In this document: piece by piece, positions 1 to 8,563 of the stretch
Numbering within the stretch: the first letter of the stretch is position 1
Layout of the letters: each line of letters begins with the position of its first letter
Origin: Amaricoccus sp047275745
GTDB lineage: Bacteria > Pseudomonadota > Alphaproteobacteria > Rhodobacterales > Rhodobacteraceae
NCBI RefSeq assembly: GCF_047275745.1
Contig: NZ_JBKQWU010000002.1
Location: 1-64,000, forward strand
Direction of reading: 5' to 3'
DNA: 64,000 nt
Notes under the pieces: generated by a model
The model's input: the letters and a program-made list of their open reading frames with translations, nothing else
Told to the model about the DNA's origin: nothing
Databases searched by the model: none
Made by a program: the position numbers and the translations under genes

Positions 1-349
1 CCCATCATCGAGCAGCCGAAACCACCCTAGAGAGCCGATATGCCAGCGATCCGCTTCGTCGAAACGAAACCCAACCGCCCGCATATCCCTTCATCAAATT
101 CAAATTTCAAAGAGCTACCGGGGCCAAAAAACCGACCGTCTGCGCTTTCCTTGAGCGCATCCAGCCGCCTCAACTCCGATCTTTCACCGTCGCGGGCCGT
201 TCGGAGCGTTTCGCTCGTTCCGTCCTCGCCGCCGGTGGAGGGGTGTTTAGGGTTATGGCCGGAGAGTCGCAAGCGGAAAAAACGCGCTTCATGACAGATT
301 TTTCTCAGACCCTGATTTCACTCGATTTTTTCTCACTCCGCCCCTTCGC
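1..349. other. Leading 350 bases without a convincing gene
   Basis: Overlapping short open frames occur on both strands at about 27-294, but neither resembles a known family and neither has a ribosome binding site. The stretch from about 230 to 345 is less GC-rich than its surroundings and has A and T runs, which gives it the look of non-coding leader or spacer DNA. A small inverted repeat (GAGCG, three T, CGCTC) sits at 204-216. No tRNA or rRNA body is visible here. Confidence 0.4.
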
Positions 350-979
350 TCAGGCCGGCCGGGCGAGAGTTCGAACCCGCCCTCGGCGCGGCAGAAGGCG
401 GTAAAGCAGCAGAATCGCCACGATTCCCGCGTAGACCAGAGGCTCGGGTGGCCAGGCCTTCACGAGCCAGACGAAGTGAATCGCCCCAAGCGCGGTTGCC
501 GGATAGGCCAGCCGGTGCACCGTCCGCCATCTCGCCCCACCCAGCGCGCGCACGGCGCGGTCCGTCGAGGTCAGCGCGAGCGGCAGCAGCAGGAGAAGCG
601 CCGACATGCCCACGATGATATACGGGCGCTTGGTCAGGTCCGTCACCGCCGCCGCCACGTCCAGCCCGCGATCGAAGGCGAACCAGGCCCCCAGATGCAA
701 CAGCACGTAGTAGAAGGCCATCAGCCCGATGAGCCGCCGGAAGCGGAGGAAGTTGACGCCGGTCAGTTCGCGCACCGGTGTCACCGCCAGCGCGGCGATC
801 AGGAGTTGCAGCGCCGTGATCCCGAGGTTCTGCTCCAGCGTGCGCGCGGGGTCCGGTCCGAGCTGATTGAGGAGACCCGCGCGCAGCCAGAGCGCCGCCG
901 GGATGAAGCCGATCAGATACCACGGCCAGACCGGCACGCGCCGGAGCCACCGGTTCACCAGAGGGGCGACATCACCCAT
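350..979 (-). CDS. msrQ: MsrQ, heme-binding membrane subunit of the MsrPQ methionine sulfoxide reductase
   Basis: A 209-residue inner-membrane protein with about six hydrophobic segments. In this family MsrQ passes electrons from the respiratory chain or flavin reductase through heme to periplasmic MsrP. Family landmarks visible are FRRLIGLMAFYYVLLHLG with its ligand-type histidine, KRPYIIVG, and WRTVHRLAYPATALGAIHF near the C-terminus, which holds two more conserved histidines. It starts 11 bases after the msrP stop, so the two form an operon transcribed msrP then msrQ. Length fits the family (about 200 residues). The identity is firm because both partners are adjacent. Confidence 0.93.
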   Translation of the reverse strand: MGDVAPLVNRWLRRVPVWPWYLIGFIPAALWLRAGLLNQLGPDPARTLEQNLGITALQLLIAALAVTPVRELTGVNFLRFRRLIGLMAFYYVLLHLGAWFAFDRGLDVAAAVTDLTKRPYIIVGMSALLLLLPLALTSTDRAVRALGGARWRTVHRLAYPATALGAIHFVWLVKAWPPEPLVYAGIVAILLLYRLLPRRGRVRTLARPA

Positions 980-990
980 CGACCCGCCCC

Positions 991-1926
991 TCAGTAGAAC
1001 TTCCGGAGGTCCATGCCCGCGTAGAGGCTCCCGACCTCTTCGGCGTAGCCGTTGAACATCTCCGTGTCGCGCTTGGCGAAGAGCCCGCCGCCGATCACCC
1101 GCTCGCTCGCCTGACTCCAGCGCGGGTGGTCCACATTCGGATTCACATTCGCATAGAAGCCGTATTCATTGCCCGCCTGCTGCTTCCAGGTCGTGGGCGG
1201 CTGATCGGCGACGAGGCTGATCCGCACGATCGACTTGATCCCCTTGAAGCCGTATTTCCACGGCACGACCAGTCGGAGCGGCGCGCCGTTCTGGTTCGGC
1301 AGCGTCTCGCCATAGAGGCCAACCGCGAGGATCGTCAGCGGATGCATCGCCTCGTCGAGCCGCAGCCCCTCGACATAGGGCCAGTCGAGCGTGGGCAGGA
1401 AGCCGCGTTGCGCCGGCATCTCCTCCGGGCGCACGACGGTCTCGAAGGCGACGTATTTCGCGCCCGGCGCCGGCTCGACGCGGGCGAGGAGGCTCGCGAG
1501 CGGAAAGCCGACCCAGGGGATCACCATCGACCACGCCTCGACGCAGCGCATCCGGTAGATCCGCTCCTCGAGCGCCTCGGGTCTCACGATGTCCTCGAGC
1601 GCGTAGGTGCCGGGCTTGCCGCAGGCGCCGTCGATCACGACGGACCAGGGCTCGGTCGTGAGCGCGCCGGCGTGTTTCGCGGGATCGCCCTTGTCGAAGC
1701 CGAATTCGTAGAAGTTGTTGTAGGTCGTCACATGCTCGTAGGAGGTCGGCCGCGCATCGGTGGAGAACGGGCTCGGACGCGCGTCGAGCTTCGCCGCTTC
1801 TCCCGGCCCCGCGAGTCCCGCCGCCGCGAGACCGGCCATTCCAGCGAGCAGGGCGCGGCGGTCGAGATAGGCTGCTTTCGGCGTCACCTCGGAATAGGGC
1901 AGTCTGGGTGCTCGGCGGATCAGCAT
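991..1926 (-). CDS. msrP: MsrP, periplasmic molybdopterin methionine sulfoxide reductase catalytic subunit
   Basis: A 311-residue protein that reduces oxidised methionines in periplasmic proteins, using a molybdenum cofactor and electrons from MsrQ. A twin-arginine signal (LDRRALLAGMAGLAAAG) starts near residue 21, as expected for export of a folded cofactor enzyme. The family motif RMRCVEAWSMVIPW carries the Mo-ligand cysteine at residue 128, and VPWKYGFKGIKS lies further on. I chose the ATG at 1926 because GGGAGAA precedes it. An upstream in-frame start would add 25 residues that do not look like a signal peptide. Confidence 0.95.
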   Translation of the reverse strand: MLIRRAPRLPYSEVTPKAAYLDRRALLAGMAGLAAAGLAGPGEAAKLDARPSPFSTDARPTSYEHVTTYNNFYEFGFDKGDPAKHAGALTTEPWSVVIDGACGKPGTYALEDIVRPEALEERIYRMRCVEAWSMVIPWVGFPLASLLARVEPAPGAKYVAFETVVRPEEMPAQRGFLPTLDWPYVEGLRLDEAMHPLTILAVGLYGETLPNQNGAPLRLVVPWKYGFKGIKSIVRISLVADQPPTTWKQQAGNEYGFYANVNPNVDHPRWSQASERVIGGGLFAKRDTEMFNGYAEEVGSLYAGMDLRKFY

Positions 1927-2042
1927 GGTCTTCTCCCGTTTTCCCGAAGCTAGCGCGAATCCCGGCGGATTTCCGCTCAAACTCCGCGGGCATCCCATCA
2001 CTTCCGCGCGAATCGCCCGTGCTCGCCCGACCTCGGACGCCG

Positions 2043-2831
2043 CTAGCCTGGACGGCGCGCGAGCAGGAAAAGCCGCGGGAACCGCAGCGCGACCCGGCCG
2101 TCGGGAAGCGGCGGATAGGCGGCGCGCAGTTCCTCGAGATAGGCGGCGGTGAAATCCGGGCGCTCCTCCTCGTCGAGCCGGTCGAGATAGGGCTTGAGCC
2201 CGGTCGAGCTCACCCAGTCCACGATGGCCTCTGGCCCTGCGAGCTGGTGATAGTAGGTGGTGCGCCAGACCTCCGCCGTCGCGCCATGCCGCTGGAAAAG
2301 CGCGAGATAGCCCTCGGCGGTCATGAGAGGCGCCCGTCGCGCCGAGGCGAGTCGCTCCGCCCAGGGACCGCGCGCCGCCACCTCGGCCATGAGCACGTGG
2401 CTCGGCTCGGTGAGATTGTCCGGCATCTGGACCGCGAGCCAGCCTCCCGGCCTGAGCCGCCCGATGAGGTCAGGGAGCAGCCGGTCATGATCCGGCAGCC
2501 ATTGCAGCACCGCGTTGGCGAGCAGAAGATCCGCGGCCTCTCCCGATCCCTCGCCGAGATCGCCGAGGGTGAACCGGGTATCTGGAAGGCGCCGGCGCGC
2601 GGCGGCGATCATGTCGGGCGAGGAATCAACCCCTTCCACCTCCGCTCCGGGGAAGCGCGCGATCAGCACCTCCGTCGAATTGCCCGGCCCGCAGCCGAGA
2701 TCGACGGCGCGGCTGATCCCCTCGGGCGGGATCTCGGCGAGGAGATCACGAACCGGGCGGGTCCGCTCGCGCTCGAAGGCGAGGTAGCGGGTGGCCGACC
2801 AGTCGCGGCCCGCGCGGCCTTCCGCCGTCAC
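2043..2831 (-). CDS. tam: Trans-aconitate 2-methyltransferase-like SAM enzyme
   Basis: A 262-residue class I SAM methyltransferase. The SAM-binding motif I reads RAVDLGCGPGNSTEVLI, followed by an acidic strand end (VEGVDSSPDM) and motif IV (DLLLANAVLQWLPDH). The LQWLPDH segment, the length and the N-terminal YLAFERERTRPVRDLL resemble Tam, which methyl-esterifies trans-aconitate. The GTG start at 2831 overlaps the stop of the upstream GFA-family gene as GTGA, which indicates translational coupling. Other small-molecule methyltransferases share the fold, so substrate is inferred from overall family likeness. Confidence 0.8.
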   Translation of the reverse strand: MTAEGRAGRDWSATRYLAFERERTRPVRDLLAEIPPEGISRAVDLGCGPGNSTEVLIARFPGAEVEGVDSSPDMIAAARRRLPDTRFTLGDLGEGSGEAADLLLANAVLQWLPDHDRLLPDLIGRLRPGGWLAVQMPDNLTEPSHVLMAEVAARGPWAERLASARRAPLMTAEGYLALFQRHGATAEVWRTTYYHQLAGPEAIVDWVSSTGLKPYLDRLDEEERPDFTAAYLEELRAAYPPLPDGRVALRFPRLFLLARRPG

Positions 2832-3292
2832 CCGCGCGCCTCCAGCCAGGCCGAGAATTCGGCGATCAGCGGGCCGACCTCCTCCTCGCCGGGGAAGGTC
2901 TGATAGGAACGGACCGCTCCGGTTTCCGCCCAGGGCAGCTTGTCCGCGGCGCAGGTCTCCATGAACGGCGCGAACCAGGAGTGATCGTCGAGCATCGTCG
3001 GGCGCATGTTGACGAGCCCCGCGAGCATCGGAATTCTCGAGAACATCCAGGTCTTGCAGAAGCCGCAGAAGTGGTGCTTCGCCTCGCCCTGAAGCCCACC
3101 GAGCACCGTCTCGCCGGCGATCACCTCGAAGGCGGGTTCGGGCACCGCCATCGAGAGCGAATAGGCGCTCGACGACATCTTCTGGCAGCCCGAGCAATGG
3201 CAGGCGACGGTGAAGACCGGCGGCGCGCTGATGCGCAGCCGCACCCGGTCGCAACGGCAGCCGCCTTCCATGGGCCTCGTCCAGTCCGGCAT
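2828..3292 (-). CDS. GFA family (glutathione-dependent formaldehyde-activating-like) zinc protein
   Basis: A 154-residue protein with the GFA cysteine pattern: GGCRCDRVRL near the N-terminus, CHCSGCQ about 20 residues later, and HFCGFCKTW in the middle, which together build the two zinc sites of the fold. GFA proteins were named for a role in the formaldehyde-glutathione reaction, but most members, including this one, lack a proven substrate. The ATG at 3292 is preferred because GGAGG lies six bases upstream; the ATG at 3298 would touch that GGAGG. It is coupled to the downstream methyltransferase by a four-base overlap. Confidence 0.88.
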   Translation of the reverse strand: MPDWTRPMEGGCRCDRVRLRISAPPVFTVACHCSGCQKMSSSAYSLSMAVPEPAFEVIAGETVLGGLQGEAKHHFCGFCKTWMFSRIPMLAGLVNMRPTMLDDHSWFAPFMETCAADKLPWAETGAVRSYQTFPGEEEVGPLIAEFSAWLEARG

Positions 3293-3399
3293 CGTCATCC
3301 TCCGTTTTCGCAACGAAATCGCATCCGCTTCGCGCCCGCTGTTTCCGCCGACCAGCCCAACCGGGCGGCCCTCTCCGCCTTCGATCACCTGGCGCGCGA

Positions 3400-4083
3400 T
3401 CAACCCGCCTTCCCGGCCTTCCGGCTGTCGAGGATCAGCTTGAGCGGGTTGGGCTTCGCGGGGCCGATGCGCCGCAGCGTGTTCTGGTCATGATGGTCGA
3501 ACGGCTTGTCGCGCCCATGCACCAGAAGGGTCGTGCGGACCTCATAGCTCCACGAATCCTCGCCCTCGAAGCTCAGGTCGATCCGGTAGTTCTCCGTGCG
3601 GAACGCGTATTCGAGGAAGGCGGTGGAGCAGATCCCGTCCTCGGTCTCGCCGCGTTTCGCGGTCAGCACCAGCCGGTCGTCGTCGGGCTTCGCTTTCCCC
3701 GCCGCCAGCGCCACCTGCCCGCGCGGGATCGTCAGCGTCTGGAGCACGAGGCCGGTCGCCGGTTCCCACAGCCAGTAGCCGATCTGGTCGTGGAAGGTGA
3801 TCGCCTCTTCCTTCGTCGTGATATGGATATGGTAGCGCAGCCCGTAGAAGAGCTGCGGCCCGTTGGTCTGCGGGTCGATCGCATCGAAGGTGACATGCTC
3901 GATGAAGGTCCGGCGCTCCGGCCCGGCGGCCTTCGGATTAACATCGACGCCCTTCTCCGCCTCCCATTCACCCGCGAGCCGCCTGAGCGGCCCGAGATTT
4001 GCAAGCGTGTCGGGATCGACATCGCTCGGCTCGGTGAAGATATCGGCCGGGAATGGGTTCACCGCCTGCTCCTTCGACGACAC
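3400..4083 (-). CDS. Heme-binding beta-barrel (nitrobindin/FABP-like) protein
   Basis: A 227-residue soluble protein without signal peptide. The segment LRRLAGEWEAEKGVDV resembles the G-x-W-x-G opening of the nitrobindin/THAP4-like heme-binding barrel, and the alternating hydrophobic pattern from about 60 to 200 fits a ten-stranded barrel (for example YWLWEPATGLVLQTLTIPRG). Related bacterial proteins bind heme and isomerise peroxynitrite or bind NO. That role is possible here but is not shown by sequence. It stands alone, with about 100 bases to each same-strand neighbour. Confidence 0.72.
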   Translation of the reverse strand: MSSKEQAVNPFPADIFTEPSDVDPDTLANLGPLRRLAGEWEAEKGVDVNPKAAGPERRTFIEHVTFDAIDPQTNGPQLFYGLRYHIHITTKEEAITFHDQIGYWLWEPATGLVLQTLTIPRGQVALAAGKAKPDDDRLVLTAKRGETEDGICSTAFLEYAFRTENYRIDLSFEGEDSWSYEVRTTLLVHGRDKPFDHHDQNTLRRIGPAKPNPLKLILDSRKAGKAG

Positions 4084-4178
4084 TGCGAACTGGCGTCACA
4101 GTCGGCGAACTCTAGACCGCGCGGGCGCGGCGAGGCAACGGGCGCGGCGAAGCGACCCGCGACCCGGCCCCCGTCGCC

Positions 4179-5786
4179 CTAGAGGATGAAATCTCCAGCT
4201 GTATAGGCCGAGGCACGCACCGCACCATCGTCGATCCGGACCTCGAACTCGATCGTGCCGTCGAGATCGACGTTGCCGCGGACGAGCGTGCTGTCCCCGG
4301 GACCTTCCTCGGTCCAGAGACGGCCCCGCCCGGTTCCCCCGAAGGTGAAATCCTGGCTTCCGGATCGGGTCGTATCGGCGTCGATCCGCGAGACATCGAT
4401 CACATCGCCACCGGAACGCCCCGCCCGCGCGAAAGCCGCGGTGCCGGAGTCGCCCACAATGGAATCGCGTCCCGCGCCCGGTCTCGAATGGATCACGGAA
4501 TCGAAGCGGAAAGTGTCCGTGCCGGTTTCGCCGTAGAGCACATCCGCTCCCGCCCCGCCCGAGAGCGTGTCGGAACCGGCGCCACCCCTCAGGCCGCCGT
4601 CGACGCTTTCGGTGCCATCGTTGCCCGTGCCACCGAAGATCAGGTCGTCGCCGCCGTCACCGGAAAGTAGCTGGTCGTCACCCGCGCCGCCAAGGATCAG
4701 GTCGTTCCCATGGTCGGCGCCGGATCCGGTTCCATCGTCGCCGTAAACCGCATAGTCGTCGCCAGATCCGCCGCGGATGGTGTCGTTGCCGGCACCGCCA
4801 TCAACGGAGCTGTCACCATTCTTCGACCCGCGATAAAGGTCGTCGCCGTCACCCAGTTTGACATGGGTACTCGCGGAAGCGGTGTCGAGGCGGCTTCCGC
4901 CATCAAGGATCGGCCGCGCATCGCCGCGCGCGTCGACGACATCGTTGCCCGCGCCCGCGTCGACCCTGTTCTCTTCCCCGCCGGCGATGTAGATCGTGTC
5001 GTCCCCGTCACCGGTGTTTGTGTTCAGGAAATTGGCGAACATGGGGTAGACGGTGTCGTCTCCCGACCCGGTCGTGAGAGTGGTGTAGTCGCCGAAAATG
5101 GCGTGGGTCATCTGATCGTAGTAGAGGCCTGGCTCCAGATCGGACCCGAACGGGTCTTCATAGCTTTCAGATCGGGGGATCCGGCCATAGCCGACGATGA
5201 AGAGATCTTCGTCGAGCGCGCCGAGGTCCAGAAAGGCCTCCGGTCCGTACTCGGTCACAATGAGCGTCCGACCAGCGGCCGCCCCGACTTCCCGGTAGGT
5301 TCCGGCGCCGGCGTCCATCCAGACGCCGTTGTCACCAGTTCCCGGGTCCACCTCGATCGAACCACCGAAGTAGAGGATCGTGTCGTCACCGGCACCGCCG
5401 AGGATCGTGTCATTTCCCACCTCGCCGTCGATCGTGTCATTCCCGGCGCCGCCGTCGATCCAGTCGTCTCCCGCGCCGCCTCTGATGGAATCGTGCCCTG
5501 TGCCGCCCTCGATCGTATCGTTTCCGCCGCCGCCATCGATCGTGTCGGCGCCGCCACCGCCGTCGATGACATCCACCCGGTCCGTCACCGTGCCGTCATA
5601 GTCGGCCCTCGCCACGTCCGTGAAACCGTGTCTGTAGAGGCCCGTGATGGGATCCCGGATCAGGCCCCAGTTGTAAGGGATGAACTGATAGCTATCGACG
5701 GAGGGCGAGACGTAGGAGGTTGTGATCGTCTCGGCGCGCCCGGTGCCCCGAAAATGAGGCGTGAAAAACGGTGTCGCCATGTGCAT
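4179..5786 (-). CDS. RTX hemolysin-type calcium-binding repeat protein
   Basis: A 535-residue acidic protein dominated by GG-x-G-x-D-x-(I/L/W) nonapeptides. One block spans about residues 75-138 (IDGGGGNDTIEGGTGHDSI and similar) and a second runs from about 280 to 440. Each block should fold as a parallel beta-roll on calcium. The C-terminus ends in AYTAGDFIL, the hydrophobic ending common among type I secretion substrates, and there is no N-terminal signal peptide. No catalytic domain is recognisable, so it may be a surface or biofilm protein. TTG 5792, ATG 5786 and ATG 5780 are in frame; the Shine-Dalgarno evidence is weak. No type I exporter is within the window's neighbouring genes. Confidence 0.9.
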   Translation of the reverse strand: MHMATPFFTPHFRGTGRAETITTSYVSPSVDSYQFIPYNWGLIRDPITGLYRHGFTDVARADYDGTVTDRVDVIDGGGGADTIDGGGGNDTIEGGTGHDSIRGGAGDDWIDGGAGNDTIDGEVGNDTILGGAGDDTILYFGGSIEVDPGTGDNGVWMDAGAGTYREVGAAAGRTLIVTEYGPEAFLDLGALDEDLFIVGYGRIPRSESYEDPFGSDLEPGLYYDQMTHAIFGDYTTLTTGSGDDTVYPMFANFLNTNTGDGDDTIYIAGGEENRVDAGAGNDVVDARGDARPILDGGSRLDTASASTHVKLGDGDDLYRGSKNGDSSVDGGAGNDTIRGGSGDDYAVYGDDGTGSGADHGNDLILGGAGDDQLLSGDGGDDLIFGGTGNDGTESVDGGLRGGAGSDTLSGGAGADVLYGETGTDTFRFDSVIHSRPGAGRDSIVGDSGTAAFARAGRSGGDVIDVSRIDADTTRSGSQDFTFGGTGRGRLWTEEGPGDSTLVRGNVDLDGTIEFEVRIDDGAVRASAYTAGDFIL

Positions 5787-5834
5787 ATCCAATCGTCATA
5801 AAGTTTTTCAGGCTCCGAAATATTGAGCTGTGGA

Positions 5835-5863
5835 ATTTTACAATTCTCGGATCGCTTTGACAA
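5835..5863 (-). promoter_or_regulatory. Near-consensus sigma-70 type promoter for the RTX gene
   Basis: On the minus strand a TTGTCA box (5858-5863) is followed after exactly 17 bases by TAAAAT (5835-5840). The predicted transcription start is near 5828, about 40 bases before the RTX start codon. This is the best-matched promoter I can read in the window and it lies in a conspicuously AT-rich patch. Confidence 0.65.
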
Positions 5864-6152
5864 CGCGCCCATACTCATGGGATTCCGACCCATACGGCAG
5901 GCGACTGGCGGGTATTTCTGAACCGGCGCGGTGGCGATGAACCGGACTCCCGCGATGATCACCTTCGAAAGCCAGTCCCCGGAGCTCGCGCCGGCGGCGC
6001 TGCTCGACCACTTCGCCGGTATGCTCATCGTGCGCGGCGGCATCGGCGGGCCTTCGCGGGCGATCAACGGCCCCGAGGTGCGATTGTCCTGGCAGCGACG
6101 GTACCCGCGGGCAGGCGGCCTCGGCGGATCGAGCCGCGTGGGCCGTCCCCCG
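5864..6152. other. Spacer between the RTX promoter and the DUF3008 remnant
   Basis: About 290 bases with no convincing gene. A plus-strand frame at 5931-6260 has no recognisable family and no clear ribosome binding site, and it runs antisense over the DUF3008 remnant. I see no inverted repeats or RNA gene. Confidence 0.4.
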
Positions 6153-6346
6153 TCAATCGTCGCCTTCGGCATGCTCCAGTATTCCGGCGTGCCGCGTCGA
6201 TGCGAGGTCTTCGAACTGGTCCTCGATCATCGACCGCGCATGTCGAGCGAGGCGCCCTGAAGTTCGGATTTCGGGTTTGGCCGCGTTTTCGCGGAGAGCG
6301 CCGCGCCCGCGGCCTTCTGTTGCGCCTTCGACTTGGTCGGCACCAT
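6153..6346 (-). pseudogene. Frameshifted small DUF3008-type protein gene
   Basis: Reading the minus strand from the ATG at 6346 gives MVPTKSKAQQKAAGAALSAK and continues to GASLDMRGR, then meets a TGA near 6228. The next frame continues naturally as SMIEDQFEDLASTRHAGIL and stops at 6153. Joined, the two parts match the usual plan of DUF3008 proteins: a basic KSK-QQ-AAGAAL start, then GAS, then a short acidic helix, then AST-(K/R). The total of 194 bases is one short of a whole number of codons, so one missing base around 6231-6237 explains it. GGAAGG lies just upstream of the ATG. It is either a real recent mutation or a sequencing error. Confidence 0.75.
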
Positions 6347-6449
6347 CACGCCTTCCGCCTATCGTCGCTGAGCGAACGCGGATCACGCGCCACCGTTCCT
6401 GCCACGCGGGCCGGACGAGCCGGAATGCCGCCGCCCGGTGAAACCCGCC

Positions 6450-7376
6450 TCAGACGCCGAGGCACCAGCGCATGATCGCCTTCTGCGCGTGGAGCCGGTT
6501 CTCCGCCTCGTCGAAGACGACGGAATTCGGACCGTCCATCACCTTGTTGGTGACCTCCTCGGAACGGTGCGCCGGCAGGCAATGCATGAAGAGCGCGTCG
6601 GGCTTGGCCGCGTCCATCAGGTTCTGGTTGACCTGATAGGGGCGGAGCAGCTTGTAGCGCCGCTCGCGCGCGCTCTGCGCGTCATGCATCGAGAGCCAGG
6701 TGTCGGTGACGACCAGATCCGCGCCCTCGACCGCGCGGGCGGGGTTCCGTTCGATCTCGACCGTGGCGCCCTTCTCCCGCGCGAAGGCGATCGCGCGCGG
6801 GTCGGGATCGAGCGACTGCGGCCCGGTGAAGGTGAGGTCGAAGCCGAACTGCCCGGCCGCGTGCAGGAAGGAAGCACAGACGTTGTTGCCGTCGCCGACC
6901 CAGACCACCTTGCGGCCCCTGATCGGCCCGCGATGCTCCTCGAAGGTCATCACATCCGCCATGATCTGGCAGGGGTGGCTCGCGTCGGTCAGCCCGTTGA
7001 TCACCGGTATCGTCGCATGTTCCGCGAGTTCGAGCAGCGTGGTCTCCTCGAAGGTGCGGATCATCACGATATCGACGAAGCGCGACAGCACGCGGGCGGT
7101 GTCGGCGATGGTCTCGCCATGGCCGAGCTGCATCTCGCCGCCCGAGAGCACCAGCGTCTGGCCGCCCATCTGACGCGCGCCCACGTCGAAGCTGACGCGG
7201 GTCCGCGTCGAGGGCTTCTCGAAGATCAGCGCCATGACGCGGCCCGCCATCGCCTGCTCCGCGTCGGGCGTGCCTTTCGGCTGGTCGCCGCGCGCGGTCT
7301 TCATCCTCACCGCGAGATCGAGGATGCCCCGCAGGTCCTCCGCGGGGGTTTTGTGCAGATCGAGGAAATGCCGCAT
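6450..7376 (-). CDS. argF: Ornithine carbamoyltransferase
   Basis: A 308-residue cytosolic enzyme converting ornithine and carbamoyl phosphate to citrulline in arginine synthesis. The carbamoyl-phosphate motif STRTR (in FEKPSTRTRVSFDVG), the HPCQ motif, and the ornithine-side motif FMHCLPAHR are intact. The ATG at 7376 shares its first base with the argD stop, with GTG at 7379 as an alternative overlapping start, so argD and argF are translationally coupled. Length is normal for the family. Confidence 0.97.
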   Translation of the reverse strand: MRHFLDLHKTPAEDLRGILDLAVRMKTARGDQPKGTPDAEQAMAGRVMALIFEKPSTRTRVSFDVGARQMGGQTLVLSGGEMQLGHGETIADTARVLSRFVDIVMIRTFEETTLLELAEHATIPVINGLTDASHPCQIMADVMTFEEHRGPIRGRKVVWVGDGNNVCASFLHAAGQFGFDLTFTGPQSLDPDPRAIAFAREKGATVEIERNPARAVEGADLVVTDTWLSMHDAQSARERRYKLLRPYQVNQNLMDAAKPDALFMHCLPAHRSEEVTNKVMDGPNSVVFDEAENRLHAQKAIMRWCLGV

Positions 7377-8563
7377 CACGCGGGTACCTTCGCCGCTTCG
7401 AGAGCGGTCGCGGCCGCGTCGAGACGGCGGAGTCCTTCGTCGATGTCTTCGTCAGAGATATTGAGCGGCGGCAGCAGGCGGACGAGATTGTCGGCCGCGG
7501 CGACCGTCAGCACCTTCTCGGCATAGCCCGCCTTCACCACGTCGGCGTTCATCGCGCGGCATTTCAGACCGAGCATCAGACCTTCGCCACGCACACCTTC
7601 GAAGACCGCCGGATGCCCGGCGACAAGCCCTTCGAGCCCCTGACGCAGCCGGCCGGCGGCGCGGCTCACCTGGTCGAGAAAGCCCTTTTCGGCGACGATA
7701 TCCATGACCGCGTTCGCGACCGCGCAGGCGAGCGGATTGCCGCCATAGGTCGAGCCATGCGTGCCGAGGCCCATGCCGGAGGCCGCCGCCTCGGTCGCGA
7801 GACAGGCGCCGAGCGGGAAACCGCCGCCGATTCCCTTCGCGACCGTCATGATGTCGGGGGTGATCCCCGCCCATTCATGATGGAAGAGCTTGCCGGTCCG
7901 GCCCATCCCGCACTGGATCTCGTCGAGGATCAGAAGGAGGCCGTGCTGATCGCAGAGCTCGCGCAGGGCGCGCAGGTCTTCCGGCGAAACCGGACGAATG
8001 CCACCCTCGCCCTGGATCGGCTCGATCATGACGGCGCAGGTCTCGGGCGTGATCGCGGCCTCGACGGCTGCGAGCTCGAGGAAGGGCACCACGTCGAAAC
8101 CCGGCAGGACCGGGCCGAAACCCTTCACCATCTTCTCGGCGCCCGAAGCCGCGATCGCCGCGGTCGAGCGGCCGTGGAACGAGCCCTCGAAGGAGATGAT
8201 CCGGTAGCGTTCCGGTTCCCCCTTCTCGGCGAAATGCTTGCGCGCCATCTTCACCGCGCATTCGATCGCCTCCGTGCCCGAATTGGTCACGAAGACCGTG
8301 TCGGCGAAGGTACTGGCGACCAGCCGCGCCGCGAGCGCCTCCTGATTCGGGATCGTGTAGAGGTTCGACGTGTGCCACAGGCGTCGCGCCTGATCCTCCA
8401 GCGCCTTCACGAGCGCGGGATGCGCGTGGCCGAGGACGGTGACGGCGATGCCGGCGCCCAGGTCCAGATAGCGCTCCCCACTCTCCTCGATCAGCCAGGA
8501 ACCCTGCCCTTCGACGAAGGACATGGGAGCCCGCGCATATGTCGGCAGGACGGGCGAGATCAC
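7376..8563 (-). CDS. argD: Acetylornithine/succinyldiaminopimelate aminotransferase
   Basis: A 395-residue PLP-dependent class III aminotransferase acting in arginine and probably lysine synthesis. Visible are TNSGTEAIECAVKMARKH, the segment LILDEIQCGMGRTGK, and the PLP lysine in TVAKGIGGGFPLGA. The GTG at 8563 gives the expected N-terminus (ISPVLPTYARAP) and has GAGGGAG about 11 bases upstream; a longer frame to 8659 adds low-complexity residues. It is the first gene of an argD-argF pair and is divergent from gcrA. Confidence 0.96.
   Translation of the reverse strand: MISPVLPTYARAPMSFVEGQGSWLIEESGERYLDLGAGIAVTVLGHAHPALVKALEDQARRLWHTSNLYTIPNQEALAARLVASTFADTVFVTNSGTEAIECAVKMARKHFAEKGEPERYRIISFEGSFHGRSTAAIAASGAEKMVKGFGPVLPGFDVVPFLELAAVEAAITPETCAVMIEPIQGEGGIRPVSPEDLRALRELCDQHGLLLILDEIQCGMGRTGKLFHHEWAGITPDIMTVAKGIGGGFPLGACLATEAAASGMGLGTHGSTYGGNPLACAVANAVMDIVAEKGFLDQVSRAAGRLRQGLEGLVAGHPAVFEGVRGEGLMLGLKCRAMNADVVKAGYAEKVLTVAAADNLVRLLPPLNISDEDIDEGLRRLDAAATALEAAKVPA

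Noticed and set aside
40..294. Overlapping short open frames on both strands
   Set aside because: No family match, no clear ribosome binding site, and the two strands mirror each other, typical of chance frames in GC-rich DNA.
5931..6260. Plus-strand frame of about 109 codons between the RTX gene and argF
   Set aside because: No recognisable domain and no ribosome binding site, and it runs antisense over the DUF3008 remnant, which has better family support.
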